Positions 32,993-44,016 of a stretch of 64,000 bases of DNA are shown piece after piece. A program made the position numbers and the translations under genes. Within the stretch, counting starts at the first letter, position 1, and each line of letters begins with the position of its first letter. The stretch comes from Gaiellasilicea sp963765705 (GTDB lineage: Bacteria > Actinomycetota > Thermoleophilia > Gaiellales > Gaiellaceae), in assembly GCA_963765705.1 (NCBI GenBank), contig CAVXXJ010000001.1, forward strand, positions 186,001-250,000, read 5' to 3'. The notes under the pieces are model-generated. The model saw only the letters and a list, made by a program, of their open reading frames with translations, was not told the origin of the DNA and made no database searches.

Positions 32993-33099
32993 CTGTGGAC
33001 CCCCTGCTCGAAGTGACCAGCGGACGGTAAGACGCCGGTGTTAGGCCCACTGCCGAAAGCCGTAAGGGAATCCGGGGGTTCTGTAAGGATCTCCGGCAG

Positions 33100-33841
33100 A
33101 TGGGAGCGCTCCGGATCGATCGCGACGGCGACCTGCTCAGGGTCACCCTGGCGCGCCCCGAGATCCGTAACGCCTTCGACGCGGCGCTGATCGCCGAGCT
33201 CTCGGAGGCGTTCGTCGACGTCGGCAAGGCTCGCGCCGTGCTGCTCGCCGGCGATGGGCCGAGCTTCTGCGCCGGCGCCGACGTCGAATGGATGCGCGCC
33301 TCCGTCGACCTCGACTTCGACGCGAACGTGGCCGACGCGAACGCTCTTCGCGGCATGCTGGAGGCGATCGACCGCTGCCCGGCGCCGGTCATCGCGCGGG
33401 TCCAGGGCCACGCCCTCGGCGGCGGCGCCGGGCTTGTTGCCTGCGCAGACATCGCGATCGCCGGCGACGAGCGCGGTGTTCGCGTTCTCGGAGGTGAAGC
33501 TCGGGATCATCCCGGCCGTGATCTCGCCGTTCGCGCTCGCGAAGATCGGCGCGAGCGCGGCGCGGCGCTACTTCGTCACCGGTGAGCGCTTCGACGCCGC
33601 GACCGCGCTGCGGATCGGGCTCGTGCACGAGGTCGCCGCCGATCTCGACACGGCGGTCGAGCGGGTGCTCGCGGAGCTCTGGAGCGCCGGCCCGCGGGCG
33701 GCACGCCACGCCAAGAAGCTGGTGCTCGAGCGGCCGGACGGCCCCGAGACCGCGCGGCGGATCGCCGAGCGGCGCACGAGCGACGAAGGCCAGGAGGGCC
33801 TCAAGGCCTTCCTCGAGCGCTGCAGCCCCGGACTGGGCTAA
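33100..33841 (+). CDS. Enoyl-CoA hydratase/isomerase family protein (one frame slip)
   Basis: Crotonase-fold enzyme, about 245 aa. Seen: RVTLARPEIRNAFDAALIAEL, LLAGDGPSFCAGADVEWMR (oxyanion hole), ARVQGHALGGGAGLVACADIAIA (second oxyanion glycine), then after a slip near 33465 FAFSEVKLGIIPAVISPF with the catalytic-side Glu, and LGLVHEV-type loop GLVHEVAADL. The DVEWMRAS/SEVKLGIIPA style fits methylglutaconyl-CoA hydratase (leucine pathway), but other enoyl-CoA hydratases are possible. Short-leader start: ATG 33100 about 9 nt after TAAGGAT. Its TAA overlaps the convergent glycosidase stop. Confidence 0.8.
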
Positions 33842-35103
33842 CGACACCTGGAGCACCGGGCTGACGATGCCGCTCGGCGTGTGCACGATCCCAGCAGCCG
33901 AGCCCTTGGCGGCGCGCACGTAGCGGTAGAGAAAGCCGCGCTCCGTCGTCTTGTACGCGCCGTCGACGGTTCGCCAGCGCGCCGTCCCGGAACTGCTGGA
34001 GCACGTAGCAGCTGCCGGCCGCTCGCCGGACCGGACCTGGCCCCAGACAGCCGTGGTCGGACGCCGCTGCGGTGACACCTGCGCGAGCGGCGAGCATGAA
34101 CGCCCGCCGTACAGGCTTGGCTGCACCCGCCGGCGGCCACGAGACCGCTCTGCCAGCGGGCGAGCTCCGGCTCGTCGCGGTAGAGGTAGTGGATCAGCAT
34201 GTCGACGTTGCGGGCCTTGAAGGTCCGCTACGCCGCCTCGCCGACGTAGCGCGCCTGCGTTGCGGTCGAGACGCCGAGGAGCCGGTCGGGCGGGTTCGTC
34301 TGGTAGCCGTACTCCGTCAGCCAGATCCGCTTCCGCGCTGCCGCAGGCAGCGCGTGACCTCGCGCTGCAGTCGCTCGAGCGACGCCATCGTGATCGTCTC
34401 GCAGTAGCCGCAGCGCGCCGGTCGAAGGCGTCTCGAGGCGGTCGAGCGGATAGGGGTTGTGCGCGTATGCGTCGAGCCGTGGCTCCGGCGGCCCGCATGC
34501 CGCGGATCCACGCGACGGGCGAGACACCCCCGGTCGATCCGCGCGGTGCGGTTACGCCGCCCCGACCCGCGCGCCGGGGCTCGCGCGGTGGATCGCCGCG
34601 TAGGCCGGGTTGAGCAGCTTCTGCACGTAGGTGCTGCGGAGTCGTCGGCCGCAGCCAGCGCCGCTGGTTCGGCTCGTTCCAGATCGAGCCAGTCAGCTTG
34701 ACCCAGGGATACCGATTCGCGGCGGCGGCGGCGAAGGCCGCGAACGTCGACGCGGAGGTCGGCGCCCAGTTCGCGCTCGGCCGCCGTTCGCCCAGCGCGG
34801 CGTGCCGTACAGCGTCACGACGGTGCGATGCCGCGGGTCGCGGAGGGCGCCGAGCACCGCGTCGACTGAACTCCAGTCGCGGTCTCCACGCGCGTGCTTC
34901 TCGACCTTGCTCCAGTCGATCGTGAAGCGCACGAGGTCGACGCCGATCCGGTCGAGCGTGTCGACCCGCTCTCGAGCGTCCCGGCGCCGTAGACGAGCCA
35001 CGCGTCGTCCTGGAGGCCGTACCGGACGCTCGGCGAGGCGTCTGCGTGCGGCACGAGCGCGAGGCAGGCGGCGGCGACGGCACGCGACGAGGACCCGCTT
35101 CAT
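33838..35103 (-). CDS. Secreted clan-A glycoside hydrolase-like protein (many frame slips)
   Basis: Start ATG 35103, signal-peptide-like N-terminus reconstructed across slips. Pieces of a TIM-barrel glycosidase are clear: DTLDRIGVDLVRFTIDWSKVE, TVVTLYGTPRWANG, FAAAAANRYPWVKLTGSIWNEPN (NEP with the acid/base Glu), YAHNPYPLDR, KRIWLTEYGYQT (nucleophile Glu), MLIHYLYRDEPELARWQSG, and RGFLYRYVRAAKG at the end. These two Glu in a GH5/GH39-like setting define clan A. At least six slips; total length after repair about 415 aa. Substrate polysaccharide unknown. Could be degenerate, but slips match those in housekeeping genes. Confidence 0.65.
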
Positions 35104-35161
35104 CCGGACAACGGTAGCCGGGCGCCTGTGAGGGCCGTGTAAGGCCGTGTAAGGGAGAACG

Positions 35162-36478
35162 TCAGCGAGTCTTGACGGTGATCGCCGCGCCCGAGGCGCC
35201 GGGCGTCGCCAGGCGGTAGCTCGTCGTCCGCCGCAGGCTGACCGAAACGGAGAATCGGCCGTCCGGGCGGACGCGGACCCGCTTGACGGTCTTCCAGGTC
35301 GCCGCCGTTCACCTGCCGCTCGAGCCGGACCTTGCCGAGCCCGCGGACGAAGCCGCGCAGCACCGTCGGGCGACCGGCCCGGGCCAGCCCGCGCCCGGAT
35401 GCCGCCTCGAGCTGGAGCACGCGCACCGAGAACCAGGTCGAGCGCAGGTCGAGCGCGCGGCGGAAGTCCTGCGAGAGCATCGTCCGTGTGCCACCGGCGA
35501 GCTTCAGCTTCACCTCGGTGACGCGGCCGGACGGCCCGCGCACGGCGATCAGGTCGCGCACGGGCCCGAGCCCGAGCTTCTTCCCGACCTGTGCCGGCGT
35601 CAGCCGGACGGGCCCCCAGCGGTGGTGCTTCGAGAGGTTGTCGTGCGGGATCGGGGACCGAGACGAGGTACGGGCACCGCGCGTCGCGCGCGGCCAGGCC
35701 TCTCCGATCGAGACGGTCCTGCCGCCCGAGGTCGAGTGGTAGAAGGTCGTCGCGACGCGGCCGTTCCAGAAGAGCACGCGCCCGGCGGTCGCGCCGATCG
35801 CGAGGTTCGTCGAGGCCGCCTCGGCCTGCGACGCCGCCGTAGACCTGGCTCCGGGTGTCGGCGTAGAGGTCGAAGAGCGTCCCCGGCTTCAGCGTCGCGA
35901 GCGCGTACGAGCGAGCGACGACCGCCTGCGCGCGCAGCGCCTCCGGATGCCAGTCGTCGGGCATCTCCCACGGCACCACACCGCGGAGATAGCGGTCGAG
36001 CGGCAGCCTGTTGACGACGATCAGCTTGCCGGCGCGGCGGTGCACGATCAGCGCGCCGCGGTAGGCGTTCCCGTTCAGAACGAGCGGCGAGGCTCCCGGC
36101 TCGTAGCGAAGAGGCAGGCGGGCGGCGGCGATCTTCGCTGCGACCAGGTTCAGCTGCCGCGGCTTGAGCCTGCGCACCTTGCCGCGCGCGTCGACGACCT
36201 TGAAGGGCTTCGTCGAGCCGATCCTGACCGCTGTCTTGCCCTCGAGCGAGCAGGACGCGCACCGGCCGTGCGGGCACGATCGTCAGCTCGGTCGTCGGAT
36301 AGAAGTGCGCGAGGATCCGCTCGTAGCCCCAGCCGGCCTCGGCATAGCCCCGCGCGCCGTACTGGCTCATGCCGATCCCGTGGCCCCAGCCGCGCCCGTC
36401 GACGACGTACGTCGTCGCTGCGCTTGCCTGCGCCGGCAGGCAGAGCACGACCCCGAGGATGACAAGCAAGCGCCGCAT
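35162..36478 (-). CDS. SpoIID/LytB-domain secreted protein (frame slips)
   Basis: About 435 aa after repair. ATG 36478 opens a signal peptide (LLVILGVVLCLPAQASA). Then VVDGRGWGHGIGMSQYGARGYAEAGWGYERILAHFYP (start of the SpoIID module), RLPLDRYLRGVVPWEMPDDWHPEALRAQAVVARSYAL (its most conserved block), RSQVYGG, TFYHSTSGGRT, CPYLVSVPD and RWGPVRLTPAQVGKKLG. A beta domain ends the protein. SpoIID cleaves peptidoglycan glycan strands; in non-sporulating actinobacteria the homologues are envelope amidase enhancers. Slips near 36245, 35830, 35650 and 35300. Confidence 0.78.
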
Positions 36479-36518
36479 GAAGCGGGCCAGAGTATCGCCG
36501 CTCTCTACGATCCGCAAC

Positions 36519-38140
36519 GTGCCGATCCAAAAGCTCCTGGTTGCGAACCGCGGCGAGATCGCCGTGCGGATCTTCCGCACCTGCCGCGAGCTCGGGATCG
36601 CGACCGTTGCGGTGGCCGCGCCGGACGACGTCGGCTCGCTGCACGCTCGGTCCGCGGGAGAGACGGTCGAGATCGAGAGCTACCTCGACCCCGAGGAGCA
36701 CATCCGGGCGGCCAAGCAAGCCGGCGCCGATGCGATCCACCCCGGCTACGGGTTCCTCGCCGAGAACGCCGACTTCGCTGCGGCGGTCGAAGCGGCCGGC
36801 GTCACCTGGGTCGGCCCGCCGGCCGAGGCTCTGCGGCTCGGCGGGGACAAGCTCGCCGCGAAGCGGATCGCGGCCGAGGCCGGCGTCCCCGTCGTGCCCA
36901 CCGGGGAGCCGGACGAGCTCGGCTTCCCGCTGCTCGTCAAGGCGGCTGCGGGCGGGGGCGGCCGAGGCATGCGCGTCGTCCGCGAGCCGGCCGAGCTCGC
37001 CGGAGGCGCTTGCGGCGGCGGCGCGCGAGGCCGAGGCGGCGTTCGGCGACGGAACCGTCTTCTGCGAGCGCTACGTCGAGCGGCCACGGCATGTCGAGAT
37101 CCAGCTCCTCGCCGACGCGCACGGGACCGTCCTTGCGCTCGGCGAGCGCGACTGCTCGGTGCAGCGGCGCCACCAGAAGGTGCTCGAGGAGTCCCCGTCT
37201 CCCGCGCTCGATCCGGAGCTGCGCGCGGCGATGAGCGCCGCGGCGGTCGCGTTCGCGCGGGCGATCGGCTACACGAGCGCCGGCACGGCCGAGTTCATGC
37301 TCGCCGGCGGCGAGTTCTTCTTCCTCGAGCTGAACGGCCGGATCCAGGTCGAGCACCCGGTCACGGAGCTCGTGACCGGCATCGACCTCGTCGCCGAGCA
37401 GCTCCGCGTCGCCGCCGGCGAGCGACTTAGTGTTGATGCAACACTAAGTCACGGCCACGCGGTCGAGGTGCGGCTCTACGCCGAGGATCCGCGCACCTTC
37501 CTCCCCCAGGCCGGAACGGTCGAGCGACTGCGGCTGCCCACGGGTGTCCGGGTCGATGCGGGCGTCGAGGAAGGCGACGAGGTCGGCCTCGGCTACGACC
37601 CGATGATCGCCAAGCTGATCGCGCACGGGCCGACGCGCGCCGAGGCGTTCGCGCGGCTCGGCGACGCGCTCGCCGAGACCGAGGTCGGCGGCGTGACGAC
37701 GAACCTTCCCTTCCTCCGCTGGCTCGTCGCACATCCCGTCGTGCTGGCCGGCGAGGCGACGACGGCCTTCCTGACCGAGTACCCGCCGCTCTCCGAGCCG
37801 CCGCTTCGGCTCCCGGACGCACCGTGGCGTGGCGGCTGGCGGCTGAACCTGCCGCCGGCGGCGCCTGCCCCGGCTCCGGACGTCGACAGCGCCGCGCACA
37901 CGCGTGCCGGGGCCGGCGGCGAGAGCAAGGTCACCGCGCCGATGCCGGGCACGGTGATCAGGGTCGACGTCGCCGTCGGGCGACCGTGTCGAGGCGCGCC
38001 GTCCGCTGCTCGTGCTCGAGGCGATGAAGATGGAGACGCCGCTGACGGCGCCCTGCGACGCGACGGTCAAGGCCGTGCACGTCGAGGAGGGCGACCGCGT
38101 CGCCGGCGGCGCCCTCCTCGTCGAGCTGGAAGCGGACTAG
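36519..38140 (+). CDS. mccA: Biotin carboxylase / biotin carboxyl carrier subunit of acyl-CoA carboxylase (two frame slips)
   Basis: Alpha subunit that carboxylates biotin with ATP. GTG 36519 lies 7 nt after TACGAT (leaderless type). Biotin-carboxylase motifs: LLVANRGEIAVRIFRTCRELG, AIHPGYGFLAENADFA, the ATP-grasp KAAAGGGGRGMR, FCERYVERPRHVEIQ, ERDCSVQRRHQKVLEESP, FLELNGRIQVEHPVTE and GHAVEVRLYAEDP. The BCCP domain ends it with the biotinyl site EAMKME and VTAPMPGTV. Slips at about 37010 and 37980, each one extra G. It should pair with mccB at 27638. A perfect 12-bp palindrome sits inside codons 303-311 (37424-37450). Confidence 0.88.
37424..37450. repeat. Perfect 12-bp AT-rich palindrome inside the biotin carboxylase gene
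   Basis: GACTTAGTGTTG (37424-37435), ATG, CAACACTAAGTC (37439-37450). It encodes the residues LSVDATLS in frame, between AGER and GHAVEVRLYAEDP, and stands out by its AT content from the surrounding coding DNA. Confidence 0.8.
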
Positions 38141-38700
38141 CCGGTCGGCCGCGGGCCGGGGGCCGAGCGCAGGTTCCACGCGCCGAACGCCACCGCCGCG
38201 GCTGCGATGAGCCCGAAGATGATCAACGTTCCGGCGTCCTCCGACGTCGGCTTGATCGCCATCGCCGCGATGACGAGCACGAGGATCACGACGTCGACCT
38301 TGTTGACGACGCCGATCCGGTTCACGTGATGCCTGGCCTCGCTCGAGTCGGGTCCGTGCGCGGCGATCGCGCGTCCGATCCGCTCGCCCTCCGGCTTCAG
38401 GAACAGGATCCCGATCAGGAAGGAGACCGCGAAGCCGACGAAGCCGAGATCGATCCAGAGGATGTCGAACGTCCAGGGCCCCTCGATCGTGAGCAGGATC
38501 CCGAACACGAGCGTCGCGAGCGACGACGGAATGAAGAGACGCTTTGCGAGCCACTCGGAGCTCGCGCCGAGCCCCTGCATGAAGGCGGCGTTGCGCGTCT
38601 GCTCGCCCCACGCGCTCAGGAAGAGCAGCGCGATCCCACCGCCGACCCAGACGATCACGGCGAAGATGTGCAGGAAGAGGAGAACCTCGTAATACGACAT
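38137..38700 (-). CDS. DUF2269-type membrane protein
   Basis: 187 aa, five predicted transmembrane helices: YEVLLFLHIFAVIVWVGGGIALLFL (His in the first helix, typical of DUF2269/CopD-like membrane proteins), LAKRLFIPSSLATLVFGILL, DLGFVGFAVSFLIGILFL, KVDVVILVLVIAAMAI and LIIFGLIAAAAVAFGAW. Function unknown; haem or copper binding by the HIFAVIVWVG His is possible. ATG 38700, ending with a CTAG shared with mccA. The SCP2 gene stop lies 2 bp upstream, so they form an operon. Confidence 0.75.
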   Translation of the reverse strand: MSYYEVLLFLHIFAVIVWVGGGIALLFLSAWGEQTRNAAFMQGLGASSEWLAKRLFIPSSLATLVFGILLTIEGPWTFDILWIDLGFVGFAVSFLIGILFLKPEGERIGRAIAAHGPDSSEARHHVNRIGVVNKVDVVILVLVIAAMAIKPTSEDAGTLIIFGLIAAAAVAFGAWNLRSAPGPRPTG

Positions 38701-38702
38701 GC

Positions 38703-39012
38703 CTAGAAGAGCTTCTGCAGCTTCATCGCAGCGCCCATGTCGCCCTTGATCTTCAGCTTCCCGGTCATGTAGGCCGTCGTCGGGTTCTGCTCGCCGCGGA
38801 CGATCGCCATGAAGCTGTCCTCGGTGGTCGTGATCGTCGTGTCGGCCTCGCCGCCGCCCTCGGTGACGCTGACCGCCGCCGTCCTGGACCGTCACGAGCC
38901 ACTGGCCGGCTCCCTCGATGTCGAACAGGTACGAGTTGTTCATCCCGGCGGTCTTCTCGGCATCCGCCCGGCTCGCCAGGCCGTCGAAGAACTCCTGCAC
39001 GCTCTCAGCCAT
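38703..39012 (-). CDS. SCP2 sterol-binding-domain protein (one frame slip)
   Basis: About 102 aa. ATG 39012: ESVQEFFDGLASRADAEKTAG, MNNSYLFDIEGAGQWLVTVQDG, and after a slip near 38880 the continuation SVTEGGGEADTTITTTEDSFMA...MTGKLKIKGDMGAAMKLQKLF, the SCP2 core ending in its amphipathic helix. Such proteins bind acyl-CoA or lipids in a hydrophobic tunnel. Divergent from the acyl-CoA dehydrogenase (60 bp), consistent with a role in lipid or acyl-CoA handling. Confidence 0.78.
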
Positions 39013-39071
39013 CTCGTTTCGCTCCTTGGTCGGTGGAAACGCCGAATCTACCCGGTAGCATCCGGCCGCGC

Positions 39072-40205
39072 ATGGACCTCGACCTGACCCAGGAGCAGCA
39101 GCTCGTGCGCGACACCGTGCGCGAGTTCGCGCGCGAGCAGGTCGCGCCGGTGGCGGAGGAGCTCGACCGGGAGTCGCGCTTCCCGTACGAGCTCGTCGCG
39201 GAGCTCGGCGAGCTCGGCCTGATGGGCCTGCCGCTGCCGGAGGAGTACGGCGGCGCCGGCGGCGACACGGTCTCCTACGCGCTCGCGATCGAGGAGCTGA
39301 CGCGAATCGACTCGTCGGTCGCGATCACCGTCGCCGCTCACACCTCGCTCGGGACGATGCCGATCTACCTCTTCGGGAGCGAGGAGCAGAAGCGCGAGTG
39401 GCTGCCCGACCTCGCCTCGGGCCGCAAGCTCGCGGCCTTCGGGCTGACCGAGCCCGGCGCCGGCTCCGACGCGGGCAACACGCTGACGACCGGCGAGCTG
39501 CGCGACGGGAGCTGGGTCGTCAACGGCTCGAAGATGTTCATCACGAACGCCGGCACCGACATCACCTGGGGCGTGACGCTGACCGCCCGCACCGGCGAGG
39601 ACGAGATCTCGAACATCGTCGTCCCGAACGGAACGCCCGGCTACGAGATCTCGGCGCCGATGAAGAAGCTCGGCTGGAAGGCGTCCGACACGCGCGAGCT
39701 CTCCTTCCGCGACTGCGCCGTCCCGGAGGGGAACCTGCTCGGCCCGCGCGGCCAGGGATTCCAGCAGTTCCTCGAGATCCTCGACGGCGGCCGGATCTCG
39801 GTCGCCGCGATGGGCGTCGGGCTGGCGCAGGGCGCCTACGACCTCGCGTTCGCGTACGCGCAGGAGCGGGAGCAGTTCGGCAAGCCGATCTCACGCTTCC
39901 AGGCGATCCAGTTCCAGCTCGCGGACATGGCGACGGAGATCGAGGCCGGCCGCGCGCTCGTGATCAAGGCGGCGTGGCTGAAGGACCAGGGCCGCCCGTT
40001 CGCCCGCGAGGCGGCGATGGCGAAGCTCTACACGGGTGAGCTCTCGAACCGTGCCGCGAACTGCGCGCTCCAGATCCACGGCGGCTACGGCTTCATGGAC
40101 GAGTACGCGATCTCACGCCTCTACCGCGACCAGAAGATCCTCGAGATCGGCGAGGGCACCAACGAGGTGCAGCGGATGGTGATCGCCAAGCACCTCGGCT
40201 TGTAG
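39072..40205 (+). CDS. Acyl-CoA dehydrogenase
   Basis: FAD enzyme for alpha,beta-dehydrogenation of acyl-CoA, 377 aa and frame-intact. Seen: LGLMGLPLPEEYGGAGGD, FGLTEPGAGSDAGNT, GSKMFITNAG (FAD loop), LSFRDCAVPEGNLLG, ILDGGRISVAAMGVG, QFGKPISRFQAIQFQLADM, LQIHGGYGFMDEY and the C-terminal EIGEGTNEVQRMVIAKHL. The Glu in GEGT is the catalytic base of the short/medium-chain group; isovaleryl-CoA dehydrogenase has Ala there, so a butyryl- or 2-methyl-acyl-type substrate is more likely. ATG 39072, about 10 nt after TAGCAT. Divergent from the SCP2 gene. Confidence 0.9.
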   Translation: MDLDLTQEQQLVRDTVREFAREQVAPVAEELDRESRFPYELVAELGELGLMGLPLPEEYGGAGGDTVSYALAIEELTRIDSSVAITVAAHTSLGTMPIYLFGSEEQKREWLPDLASGRKLAAFGLTEPGAGSDAGNTLTTGELRDGSWVVNGSKMFITNAGTDITWGVTLTARTGEDEISNIVVPNGTPGYEISAPMKKLGWKASDTRELSFRDCAVPEGNLLGPRGQGFQQFLEILDGGRISVAAMGVGLAQGAYDLAFAYAQEREQFGKPISRFQAIQFQLADMATEIEAGRALVIKAAWLKDQGRPFAREAAMAKLYTGELSNRAANCALQIHGGYGFMDEYAISRLYRDQKILEIGEGTNEVQRMVIAKHLGL

Positions 40206-40218
40206 CGCGCAGTTTCCG

Positions 40219-42077
<1,859 letters not shown>

Positions 42078-43002
42078 CTAGCTCTCCCGCGTCCTCGGGT
42101 CGAGTGCGTCGCGAAGCCCGTCGGCGACGAAGTTCGCGCACATGACGAGGGTCGCGATCGCGACCGACGGCACGATGATCGCGATCGGATGCGTCCGGTA
42201 CACGTCGCGGCCCTCCTGCGCCATCGCGCCCCAGGAGGCATCGGGCGGGCTGATGCCGAGGCCGATGAAGGAGAGGAACGCCTCGCCGAGGATGACGGCG
42301 GGCAGCTCGAGGAAGATCGCGATGATCAGGATGCCGAGCGTGTTCGGCAGCAGGTGGCGTAGCGAGGATCCGGTACCAGCGCGCGCCCACCGCCTTCGCC
42401 GCGCGCACGTAGTCGTTCTCCTTCAGCGTCAGCACCTGGCCGCGGACGATGCGCGCGGTGGTGAACCAGCTGGCGATCGCGAGCGCGATCATCATCGTCC
42501 AGAGATTCGTGTAGCCGATGATCGCGAGCGTGATGATCGCGAAGGGCAGGTAGGGCAGGCCGTAGAGCGCGTCGAGGAAACGCATCAGGCCGTTGTCGAG
42601 CCGGCCGCCGACGAAGCCCGAGATCGCTCCGTAGACGACGCCGATCGCCAGGATCGCGAACGTGGCGCCGAACGCGATCAGGATCGAGACGCGGCCGCCG
42701 AGCGCGGTGCGGGTGAGCAGGTCGCGGCCGAACTTGTCGGTGCCGAAGGGATGGTCGAGGCTCGGGTTGAGGTTCGCGTCCGGGAAGACGACCGCGTCCG
42801 GGTTGTACGGGGAGATGATCGGCGCGAGGATGCAGTAGAGGAGCACCAGCAGGAAGACCGATCCGGCGATGACCGCGGCCTTGTTGCGAACGTAGCGGCG
42901 CCACGCGTCGCGCCAGAGGTTGGTCTGGGCGATCGGCGCGCCTGCACTGCCCGACTCGGCGACGATCGGCTCGGGGCGGAGCTCCTCGGTCGGTGCGACC
43001 AT
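42078..43002 (-). CDS. oppC: Oligopeptide ABC transporter permease OppC (one frame slip)
   Basis: Inner-membrane permease of about 307 aa. ATG 43002 overlaps the oppB stop (TGATG). The N-terminal OppC segment (LWRDAWRRYVRNKAAVIAGSVFLLVLLYCILAPIISPYNP) and the periplasmic HPFGTDKFGRDLLTR are typical, followed by helices and the EAA-loop region. A slip near 42366 (one extra C in ACGCCACC) shifts the last third, where GISPPDASWGAM and VMCANFVADGLRDALDPR are readable in the other frame. Confidence 0.88.
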
Positions 43003-43932
43003 CAGGTGCGCGCGTCCCGCGTGCGGGGATCGAGGATCCCGTAGAGGATGTCCACGACCAGGTTTGCGACGATCGATCAGGCCGGAGAGCAGGACGGTCA
43101 GCCCCATCACGACCGAGTAGTCGCGCGCCGTCACCGCGGTGACGAAGTACTGGCCGATCCCGGGAATGTTGAAGATCAACTCGATCACGAACGAGCCGGT
43201 GATGATGTAGCCCGAGCGAGCGGCCCCGCCGCGGTGACCACCGGGATGAGCGAGTTGCGGAGCACGTGCAGCCCGACGACGCGGCGATAGCGCAGGCCCT
43301 TCGCTCTCGCCGTCCGCACGTAGTCCTGCTGCAGCGTCTCGAGCATCGTCCCGCGCACGAGCCGGGCGAACAGCGCCATCGGCCCGAAGCCGAGCGCGAT
43401 CGAGGGCAGGATCTTGTGCTCCCAGGTCGTCCAGCCGCTCGTCGGGCAGAGCGCCTCCCTTGAGCGCGATGAAGTAGATCAACAGCGTCGCGATCAGGAA
43501 GCTCGGCACCGCGTGGAACACGTTCGAGAACAACATCGCCCCGTAGTCGGCCCAGGTGTTGTGCCGTAGCGCGGCGATCATCCCGAGCGGGACACCCAGG
43601 ACGATCGCGAAGAGGAACGCGTACACGCCGAGCTCGATCGACTTCGGGAAGTGCGTCTTGACGATGTCGTTGACGTCGCGGCCGCGGATCACGAGCGAAG
43701 GGCCGAGGTCGAACGTCGCGACGCCCTTCACGTAGTACAGGTACTGCATGTACCAGGGCTTGTCGAGGTTGAACTTCCGGTCGAGGTTGCGCTGGACGGC
43801 CTCCGGTACCGCGCGCTCCGTCTGGCGGAACGGGTTGCCCGGGATCTGCCGCATCATCACGAACGTCAGGAAGATCACGACCAGGATGACCGGGATCGTC
43901 CAGAAGATCCGCCTGACGATGAACTTGAGCAT
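43002..43932 (-). CDS. oppB: Oligopeptide ABC transporter permease OppB (frame slips)
   Basis: First permease of the set, about 309 aa. ATG 43932: LKFIVRRIFWTIPVILVVIFLTF (first helix), MRQIPGNPF, FPKSIELGVYAFLFAIVLGVPLGMIAA, then QQDYVRTARAKGLRYRRVV (EAA loop), GSFVIELIFNIPGIGQYFV and the C-terminus DILYGILDPRTR. Slips near 43450, 43215 and 43070. 37 bp upstream is a strong hairpin that separates it from oppA. Confidence 0.88.
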
Positions 43933-43968
43933 GGCCGCCTCTATCTACCCACGACGCATTGTCAACGA

Positions 43969-43998
43969 ACGCGGACGGGGCTCTCGCCCCGTCCGCGT
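43969..43998 (-). terminator. Intercistronic hairpin between oppA and oppB
   Basis: ACGCGGACGGGGC (43969-43981), loop TCTC, GCCCCGTCCGCGT (43986-43998): perfect 13-bp stem 18 bp after the oppA stop and 37 bp before oppB. Probably a partial terminator or RNA-stabilising element that allows more binding protein than permease. Confidence 0.75.
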
Positions 43999-44016
43999 GC
44001 TCTGCCGAGTGTTGCC

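Noticed and set aside
39072..40205. Isovaleryl-CoA dehydrogenase as a specific name
   Set aside because: The C-terminal GEGT carries the Glu typical of short/medium-chain enzymes; isovaleryl-type enzymes have Ala there.
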